Below are positions 58,396 through 64,000 of a stretch of DNA of 64,000 nucleotides, piece by piece. Under the pieces are notes generated by a model that ran no database searches, was not told the origin of the DNA, and saw only the letters and a list, made by a program, of their open reading frames with translations. Position numbers and translations under genes: made by a program. Within the stretch, counting starts at the first letter, position 1. Each line of letters starts with the position of its first letter. Location of the stretch: NCBI RefSeq assembly GCF_001620365.2, contig NZ_LQMT02000007.1, positions 243,358 to 307,357 on the forward strand. The letters are read 5' to 3'. This stretch comes from Amycolatopsis keratiniphila subsp. keratiniphila (GTDB taxonomy: Bacteria; Actinomycetota; Actinomycetes; Mycobacteriales; Pseudonocardiaceae).

Positions 58396-58484
58396 CATGG
58401 CCCGGGCCCTCCGCCCCTGCTTCGGCGATCCACGCGAGGCGACCATGAAAAGAACCCCACCGACACGGACCGGAGGATCAGGAC

Positions 58485-59882
58485 ATGGACCGGCTCAGCC
58501 CGCTGGACGCCGCCTTCCTCGAACTCGAGGACGGTGATCCGAACTCCACGCTGTCGATCGCGTCGGTCGCCGTGCTCGAAGGCCCCGCTCCGGCCAAGGA
58601 CGAGTTCATCGACTCGATCACCGGTCGGCTGCCGAGGATCCCGCGCTACCGGAAGAAGGTCCACCGGCTTCCGCTCGACCTGGACGCCCCGGTATGGGTC
58701 GACGACGACCGCTTCGACGCACGACGACATTTCCACCGGGTCGCCGTCCCCGTTCCGGGTGACGAGAACGCACTCTGCGACCTCGTCGCACTGCTCATGG
58801 CGGAACGACTCGACCGCGATCACCCGTTGTGGGAGTTCTGGGTCATCGAAGGACTCGAAGGCGGCCGGTGGGCCGTGCTGTCGAAACTGCACCACTGCCT
58901 GGCTGACGGGATCAGCGGCACGCGGCTGCTCAGTGCGCTCTTCGACACTCAGGTGGCGACGGCTCCGGACGCGGCACAGGACGAGGATCCGGGGTCGATC
59001 GCGCTGCTGTGGGGAGCCGTGCGCAAGCTCGCCGCCATCCCCTTCGACCAAACGGTCGCGCTCACCCGTTTGGTGCGCTCGCCCGGTCTCACGGTGCGCC
59101 GGATCGCCGACGCCGCGAAGGGTATGGGTGCACTCGCTTCCGCTCTGGTTCCGGCCGCGCGGTCCTCACTCTCCGGTCCGATCGGCCCGGACCGTCGTTA
59201 CGAACTGGCACACGCGTCGCTCCGCGAGATCCACGAGATCGGCGAAGTCTTCGACACGACCGTGAACGACGTCGTCCTCGCGTCGATCACCGCCGCCTTT
59301 CGCGCGCTGCTGTTGAGGCGCGGTGAGGAGCCGCGCCCGGATTCGGTGCGTACCTTGGTCCCGGTCTCGGTCCGCCGGGACTTCGCGAGCGTGGACAACC
59401 AGATCTCCTTGATGCTGCCGCTGCTGCCGGTGGACATCGAAGATCCGGCGGACAGGCTCACCGAGGTCCACCGGCGGCTGGCCGGGCTGAAGAACAGCAA
59501 AGAGGTCGAGACAGGAGCCGAACTGACCGGCGCGGGGCTGCACGTTCCCTTCGCGCCGATCTCGTGGGCGATCCGGTTGGCGGCCGGTCTTCCCCAGCAC
59601 AACGTCGTCACGGTCACCACGAACGTCCCCGGCCCCCGCGAACCCTTGCACCTGCTCGGTCGCGCGGTGCTCGGCCTCTATCCGTACGTCCCGATCGCGT
59701 TGCGTCTCCGGACCGGAATCGCCGTCCTGTCCTACGGCGACGATGTCACTTTCGGCGTGACGCTGGACTTCGACAGCTCACCGGACTCGGGGTTCTTCTC
59801 CAAAGCCATCGAACGCGACCTCGTCGCGCTGCACGAGCTCGCGCTGCGCGGGGCGCACGCTCGTGTGACGGAAGGAGCGTGA
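58485..59882 (+). CDS. tgs: Wax ester synthase/diacylglycerol acyltransferase
   Basis: This 465-residue enzyme has the active-site motif HHCLADG (136-142) of the WS/DGAT family, the start PLDAAFLELEDG and the late motif NVPGPREPLHLLG. It acylates diacylglycerol or fatty alcohols to make storage lipid at the membrane. Tgs1 (Rv3130c) is a DosR-induced triacylglycerol synthase in M. tuberculosis and the probable counterpart. A DosR-type box lies 90 bases upstream. Substrate choice is not determinable. Confidence 0.92.
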   Translation: MDRLSPLDAAFLELEDGDPNSTLSIASVAVLEGPAPAKDEFIDSITGRLPRIPRYRKKVHRLPLDLDAPVWVDDDRFDARRHFHRVAVPVPGDENALCDLVALLMAERLDRDHPLWEFWVIEGLEGGRWAVLSKLHHCLADGISGTRLLSALFDTQVATAPDAAQDEDPGSIALLWGAVRKLAAIPFDQTVALTRLVRSPGLTVRRIADAAKGMGALASALVPAARSSLSGPIGPDRRYELAHASLREIHEIGEVFDTTVNDVVLASITAAFRALLLRRGEEPRPDSVRTLVPVSVRRDFASVDNQISLMLPLLPVDIEDPADRLTEVHRRLAGLKNSKEVETGAELTGAGLHVPFAPISWAIRLAAGLPQHNVVTVTTNVPGPREPLHLLGRAVLGLYPYVPIALRLRTGIAVLSYGDDVTFGVTLDFDSSPDSGFFSKAIERDLVALHELALRGAHARVTEGA

Positions 59883-59896
59883 GCGGCCGTGGCCGC

Positions 59897-60850
59897 TCAC
59901 CCTCCTTTGTGGACTATCGACGCGGATGCGGGACGGTCGCGTTCACGGCTTTCCTCTTCCGGTGAACGGGCGACGATGACCGGGCACAGCGCGTACGACA
60001 GCAGATGCCGGCTGGTGGAACCGAGCAGCATCCCGGCCACTCCGCCCCGGCCCCGGCTACCGACGACCAGGAGCTGCGCGCGGTCGGCGTGGCGTAGCAG
60101 CTCGTCGGCAGGACGGCCACGGACGACCACCCGCTCCACCGCGACATCGGGGTACTTCTCCTGCCAGCCTGCGAGCCGCTCGGCCAGCACCTCGCTCTCC
60201 CGTTCCTCGATTTCGCGCGCGTCGAGCGTCCATCGCGCTTCCTCGAACAGTGCCGAAAGGAAGGCGTGGTCCCAGGTGTGGACAGCGACCAGCGGCGCCC
60301 GCCGCCACGATGCCTCCTCGAAGGCCAGCGCCAGCGCGGCCTCGCTGGTCCGGCTGCCGTCGATACCGACCACGACCGCACCCTCCGAAGGAGGCTGTTC
60401 CTCGGCCACACGGGGGCGCACCACCGCGACCGGGCACTTCGCGTGCGCCGCGAGCCCGATCGACACCGAGCCGACCAGCATCCGGCCGAGCGGGCGGATC
60501 TCTTCCGGGCCCAACACCAGAAGACCGGCATCCTCCGACATCGCCAGCAACGCCTGCGCCGGCTTCTCGTAACGCAGGATCAGCTGAACCTCCACGGAGG
60601 GTTCGGCCTCTCTGGCGACCTCCCGGGCTTGCCGGAGCAGACGCTGTCCCCGCATCCGCGCCATATCCGCGAGTTCGTCACGCGTCGGCAACGGCTGCGG
60701 ATACTCCAGTGAGTCCTTGTCGAACGCGTGGACCAGCCACAACTCGACACGGCGACGATGGGCCTCCACGGCGGCCCAGCGCACCGCCGTCAGCGAGGAC
60801 GCCATTCCGTCGACGCCGGCGATCACGGCCTTGTCGGGGAATTCGCTCAT
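59897..60850 (-). CDS. Tandem universal stress protein with atypical first domain
   Basis: This 317-residue protein is a sister of the USP at 42721: its first domain has GPEEIRPLGRMLVGS instead of a glycine-rich loop, its second GSRGRGGVAGMLLGS. GGAGG precedes the ATG. It is downstream of the third Acg-type gene by 51 bases, the same acg-USP combination as at 45 kb. It converges with tgs. Confidence 0.9.
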   Translation of the reverse strand: MSEFPDKAVIAGVDGMASSLTAVRWAAVEAHRRRVELWLVHAFDKDSLEYPQPLPTRDELADMARMRGQRLLRQAREVAREAEPSVEVQLILRYEKPAQALLAMSEDAGLLVLGPEEIRPLGRMLVGSVSIGLAAHAKCPVAVVRPRVAEEQPPSEGAVVVGIDGSRTSEAALALAFEEASWRRAPLVAVHTWDHAFLSALFEEARWTLDAREIEERESEVLAERLAGWQEKYPDVAVERVVVRGRPADELLRHADRAQLLVVGSRGRGGVAGMLLGSTSRHLLSYALCPVIVARSPEEESRERDRPASASIVHKGG

Positions 60851-60901
60851 GAGTTCCCTCCTTGATGATGGACAACCAGTAGTGGTTGAAGCGGTACCCG
60901 C

Positions 60902-61894
60902 TCAGAACCCGGTGCCGAATAGTTCGTCGATCGAGCGTCGCGGGGAATGCGGGACGTCGCCCGCGGGGTAGCCGAATCGCATGAGTGCTTGGAGAGATCC
61001 GGGCAGCTCCAAATCCTCGGTCAGGGCGGCGCGCACCTCGGGCAGATGCAGTGGCTGTGTCAGGACCGAGCCGGCCAGTCCCTGGTGGACCGCGTCGAGC
61101 CAGGTGAGTTGCAACGCCCGCCCTGCCCGGAGATGGTCGTGCCGGGTATCGCCGTCGGTGACGAACGCCAGCAGAGTCTCCTCGGTGAGCCTGCGCTTGA
61201 GGACCTCGCGATCAGGCAGCGCCGTCGACTCACGCACCAGCCCCGCCCACGGCAGCGAACCGGCCGAGCGCACGCTCACGGCCAGGCCGGTTCCGTGTGC
61301 GTGCCCTCCGTCGCGAAGCGTCCACAGGGCCAGCTCCCGCTGATAACCGCGATCATGTTGATGGGTCTCGGCGGCGAACTCGAGCAGATCGGCGACCATG
61401 GTCAGCTCGATCTCGTCGAGGATCGGCCTGGCCTCGACGCCGTACGTGGTCGCGGTGTCGCGGAGATCCACGATCTGGTGCCTGGTCAGCGACCGCCCCG
61501 AAAACCGACGGCGATGGCTATGCCGCCGCGGGATCGCGGAATAGCGGTTCAGGTCGGCGGCGGCCGGGACCGCAGGTCCACCGAGTGCCACGGCGGCCAC
61601 GACCTCGGGCCGGTCCGGGTCGGGGAACTCCGCGGTGCGCGTCACGCGGCCGAGCACCTTGATGGCGAGTTCCAGATTGGCCAGCGCGGCACCACACGAC
61701 ATGAGACGGTCACGGCCGTGCGGATCGTGCTCGGGAAGCTCCAATTCCCGGCGCTCGACCAGGACCAGCAGACCGTCCTCGAAGTTCAGCCGCCAAGGCT
61801 GGATGTTGTGCACCGACGGCGCGCGCAGCACCGCCCCCGCCAGCACTTCCAGTTCCGCAGGCGACCAGTCCTCCGAAGCCCTTCGTCCGACCAT
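60902..61894 (-). CDS. Acg-type nitroreductase, third paralog
   Basis: This 330-residue protein is close to the Acg-type gene at 45081 over its whole length (RAPSVHNIQPWRLNF, CGAALANLELAIKVLG, LHLPEVRAALTEDLELPG). The ATG at 61894 has AAGGAC upstream. It probably forms an operon with the USP at 59897, from a DosR-like box 84 bases upstream. The acg-USP pairs at 45 and 61 kb look like segmental duplicates. Confidence 0.9.
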   Translation of the reverse strand: MVGRRASEDWSPAELEVLAGAVLRAPSVHNIQPWRLNFEDGLLVLVERRELELPEHDPHGRDRLMSCGAALANLELAIKVLGRVTRTAEFPDPDRPEVVAAVALGGPAVPAAADLNRYSAIPRRHSHRRRFSGRSLTRHQIVDLRDTATTYGVEARPILDEIELTMVADLLEFAAETHQHDRGYQRELALWTLRDGGHAHGTGLAVSVRSAGSLPWAGLVRESTALPDREVLKRRLTEETLLAFVTDGDTRHDHLRAGRALQLTWLDAVHQGLAGSVLTQPLHLPEVRAALTEDLELPGSLQALMRFGYPAGDVPHSPRRSIDELFGTGF

Positions 61895-61977
61895 TTCAGT
61901 CCTTCCTGCCACTCCCGCGCTCTCCACGATGCGCTGCCGCGCCGAGTCGGCAGCAGTTACGGAGGGCTCGGATCACC

Positions 61978-61991
61978 AGGACCAAATACCC
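61978..61991. promoter_or_regulatory. DosR-like box before acg paralog 3
   Basis: AGGACCAAATACCC deviates at positions 1 and 10 but has the position (84 bases upstream) shared by the other acg boxes. Confidence 0.5.
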
Positions 61992-62050
61992 GCGCCGGGT
62001 GACGACCGCGTCGGGCCGGGACTCGGAAAGGACTCCAGCCCGGCTTATCC

Positions 62051-62064
62051 GGGCCTTTCGGCCC
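62051..62064. promoter_or_regulatory. DosR-type box before the DoxX-like gene
   Basis: GGGCCTTTCGGCCC has perfect 5-base arms (GGGCC/GGCCC) and fits every conserved position. It lies 69 bases before the DoxX-like start. Confidence 0.7.
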
Positions 62065-62132
62065 CAGAGAGGCGATCCAGGTCATTGAAGACTCGCATTC
62101 AACCGACAAGGAACGAAGAACCAGGAGACATC

Positions 62133-62711
62133 ATGGCAACGATCGATCGTGGGCAGCGCGAAACCACCGGTGTCCGCCACAACACGAAAGAAGCACACAC
62201 TGGCGCCGTGAGCCTCGCCGTCCTCCGTATCACCACCGGTCTGCTGTTCCTGTGGGCTTTCGCGGACAAGACCTTCGGCCTCGGTTACGCGACGACCACC
62301 CAGAACGCCTGGCTCAACGGCGGCTCGCCCACCAAGGGCTTCCTGAGCCGTGTCGACGTCGGCCCGTTCGCCGAAACCCTGCACTCCTGGGCGGGCACTT
62401 GGTGGGCCGACTGGCTGTTCATGGCGGGCCTGTTCGGCATCGGCGTCGCCGTGACCCTCGGCATCGGACTGCGGCTCTCGGCCATCGCGGGCACGATCAT
62501 GATGGCGCTCATGTGGGTGGCCGAATGGCCACTCGACCGCACGACCGCCGCGGGCGAGCCGACCATGTCGACCAACCCGCTCATCGAGTACCACGTCATC
62601 TACGCGCTCGTCCTCATCGCCCTCGCCATGACCGCGGCGGGAAAGACCTTCGGCCTCGGCGAGCGATGGGCCCGGCTGCCGTTGGTCGAGCACCACAAGT
62701 GGCTCCGCTGA
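62133..62711 (+). CDS. DoxX/DoxD-like membrane protein
   Basis: This 192-residue protein has four membrane helices and a DoxX-type pattern: VLRITTGLLFLWAFADKTFGLGY at the start and a region with WADWLFMAGLFGIGVAVTLGIGLR. Relatives take part in sulfur or redox reactions at the quinone pool; substrate unknown. AGGAGA precedes the ATG. It is a one-gene unit between a DosR-type box and a good terminator. Confidence 0.85.
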   Translation: MATIDRGQRETTGVRHNTKEAHTGAVSLAVLRITTGLLFLWAFADKTFGLGYATTTQNAWLNGGSPTKGFLSRVDVGPFAETLHSWAGTWWADWLFMAGLFGIGVAVTLGIGLRLSAIAGTIMMALMWVAEWPLDRTTAAGEPTMSTNPLIEYHVIYALVLIALAMTAAGKTFGLGERWARLPLVEHHKWLR

Positions 62712-62733
62712 GCCGAATACGGAATCAAGTGCG

Positions 62734-62766
62734 GCGGACGGCACGGGACGTGCCGTCCGCCTTTTC
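62734..62766 (+). terminator. Intrinsic terminator of the DoxX-like gene
   Basis: GGCGGACGGCACG (62734-62746) and its exact complement (62750-62762) form a 13-bp stem with a GGA loop, followed at once by TTTT. It begins 23 bases after the stop codon. Confidence 0.85.
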
Positions 62767-62822
62767 CGCGTGTGCACCTCGCCCTGGTATTCGGGGCGAA
62801 CCGCCGAATGGCCCGCAAGACG

Positions 62823-62836
62823 CGGACCTAAGCCCC
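62823..62836. promoter_or_regulatory. DosR-type box before the permease gene
   Basis: CGGACCTAAGCCCC differs from the box at 46169 by only its first base and lies 66 bases before the permease start. Confidence 0.65.
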
Positions 62837-62901
62837 ATGGCGCCGCCGGATCGAACGTAGATCCTTTACCTGGAAACACGAACGAAGGATCGGAAAGACC
62901 G

Positions 62902-64000
62902 ATGGCACAACAGGAACAACCGGGGGATCCCGACAGAGCGGCGCGCCCGGCGGGCGGCAAGGAGTTCTCGAACCGGTTCGGCTTGCCGACCGCGACGGCG
63001 TTGGTGGTCGGTTCGATCATCGGCACGGGCGTGTTCGCCCTGCCCTTGTCCTTGGCTCCGTATGGCTTGTCGAGTCTTCTGGCCTTCGCCCTGGTCACGA
63101 TCGGCGCCTTGGCTCTGGGTTTGGTGTTCGGTTGGCTCAACAAACGTGTGCCGGGCTCGGGCGGGCCTTACTTGTACGCACGAGACGCCTTCGGCGACTT
63201 CGGCGGCTTCGTCACCGCCTGGGCCTATTGGCTGACCGCCTGGGTGGGCAACGCCGGGATCGCGGTCGCCTGGGTCGGGTACGTGGAAGTGTTCGTCAAC
63301 ACCGACCACAACCCGTGGTGGTCGATCGCCATCGCGCTGATCGGCCTGTGGCTGCCCGCCGCGATCAACATCTCCGGCGTCCGGAACCTGGCGTGGTTCC
63401 AGATCGTCACCACGATCCTCAAATTCGTGCCGCTGGTGTTCATGGCGACCATCGGACTGTTCTTCATCAAGGCCGAGAACCTCGGTTCGTTCAATCCCAG
63501 CGGGTTGTCGTGGGTGGGGGCCATCTCCGCGGCGGCCGCGATCGCCCTGTTCAGCTACCTCGGCCTGGAAACCGCCTCGGTGGCCGCCGGACGCGTCCGC
63601 GAGCCGCGGCGCAACGTGTCGAGGGCGACCGTGCTCGGCACCCTCGTCTGCGCGGTCGTCTACGTATTGGGGACCGTCACGGTGTTCGGCACGGTCGGAC
63701 AGCAGGCGCTGGTCGACTCCACCTCACCGTTCTCGGATTCGGCCACAGCCATCTTCGGGGCGAGCTGGGCCGGGCAGGCCATGGCCGTGGTGGCGATCGT
63801 CTCCGGGCTCGGGTGCTTGAACGGCTGGACGTTGATCTGCGCCGAAATGCCGATGGCCGCCGCCCGTGACCGGCTGTTCCCGACCCAGTTCGCCAAACTG
63901 AGCAAGAAGGAGATACCGGTCTTCGGCATCGTGGCCGCCACCGTGCTGGCGTCGGTGCTCACGGCTTTCGGCTACTGGAACTTCCAGTCCGTGTTCACCA
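62902..64000 (+). CDS. APC-family amino acid permease (partial, runs off the window)
   Basis: The first 366 residues of an amino acid-polyamine-organocation transporter are present. The signature start TALVVGSIIGTGVFALPLSL, the VPGSGGPYLYARDAFG loop and ISAAAAIALFSYLGLETASVAAGRV belong to the basic amino acid antiporter side of the family, and about ten helices fall within the window. ATG at 62902 follows GAAAGACCG. No stop is reached. Given its DosR-type box, it might be an ArcD-like arginine/ornithine exchanger feeding anaerobic arginine breakdown, but the enzymes that would prove this would lie beyond the edge. Confidence 0.8.
   Translation, partial: MAQQEQPGDPDRAARPAGGKEFSNRFGLPTATALVVGSIIGTGVFALPLSLAPYGLSSLLAFALVTIGALALGLVFGWLNKRVPGSGGPYLYARDAFGDFGGFVTAWAYWLTAWVGNAGIAVAWVGYVEVFVNTDHNPWWSIAIALIGLWLPAAINISGVRNLAWFQIVTTILKFVPLVFMATIGLFFIKAENLGSFNPSGLSWVGAISAAAAIALFSYLGLETASVAAGRVREPRRNVSRATVLGTLVCAVVYVLGTVTVFGTVGQQALVDSTSPFSDSATAIFGASWAGQAMAVVAIVSGLGCLNGWTLICAEMPMAAARDRLFPTQFAKLSKKEIPVFGIVAATVLASVLTAFGYWNFQSVFT

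Overview
The window is high-GC actinobacterial chromosome, most like Amycolatopsis or a close relative in the Pseudonocardiaceae. The reasons are very GC-rich coding DNA, frequent GTG starts, an SsgB-type protein, the thrS-HIT gene pair known from mycobacteria, and recurring long perfect palindromes in intergenic DNA. This assignment is an inference, because no rRNA gene is present.

Region 1 (1-7.3 kb) is ordinary chromosome: thrS with a HIT-family Ap4A-type hydrolase, a malonic-semialdehyde-reductase-like nitroreductase, a polyprenyl glycosylphosphotransferase, ssgB, and four tRNA genes (Val-CAC on the minus strand; Gly-GCC, Cys-GCA and Val-GAC on the plus strand). Region 2 (7.3-8.3 kb) is an integration footprint at tRNA-Val(GAC), holding a 5'-truncated tyrosine recombinase and the last 37 codons of an integrase-core transposase.

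Region 3 (8.3-20.2 kb) is a nitrate respiration block: narK, a copper nitrite reductase fused to a multi-helix membrane domain, a CopD-like membrane protein, narGHJI, and a CBS protein. The nitrite reductase carries a single-base frameshift and also appears to lack the segment that holds the last type-2 copper histidine, so it looks like a decaying gene. Region 4 (20.2-27.9 kb) is unrelated: small regulators (XRE, WYL, TetR), oxidoreductases (saccharopine dehydrogenase-like, AKR, SDR), NTF2/SnoaL-like proteins and a frameshifted GyrI-like gene. A perfect 28-bp palindrome there is the likely TetR operator.

Region 5 (27.9-64 kb) is a dense hypoxia/dormancy island built around orthologs of the mycobacterial DevR (DosR) response regulator and the DevS heme sensor kinase. 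It contains seven universal stress proteins, three Acg-type nitroreductases, two Rv1733c-like membrane proteins, Hsp20, flavohemoglobin, a CtpF-like P-type ATPase paired with a USP, two further P-type ATPases (one fused to a hemerythrin domain), two flavodoxins, CBS and CBS-BON proteins, a beta-CASP RNase, phosphoketolase plus acetate kinase, a triacylglycerol/wax-ester synthase, a DoxX-like protein and an amino-acid permease cut by the window end.

The two halves are tied together by a recurrent near-palindromic 14-mer, roughly GGGNCCNNNGNCCC. It resembles the mycobacterial DosR box (GGGACTTTNGNCCC). It lies about 30-150 bp upstream of nearly every transcription unit of regions 3 and 5 (narK/nirK, narG, hmp/USP-ctpF, hsp20, the Rv1733c-like genes, DUF4389, acg/devR, acg/CBS, flavodoxin/tgs, USP-xfp, acg/doxX, permease). 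I did not find it in region 4. The likely picture is one DevRS regulon: nitrate as alternative acceptor, NO detoxification, phosphoketolase-acetate ATP production, lipid storage, ion homeostasis, chaperoning and stress signalling under oxygen limitation. It resembles the mycobacterial DosR and Streptomyces OsdR regulons, but with its own components.
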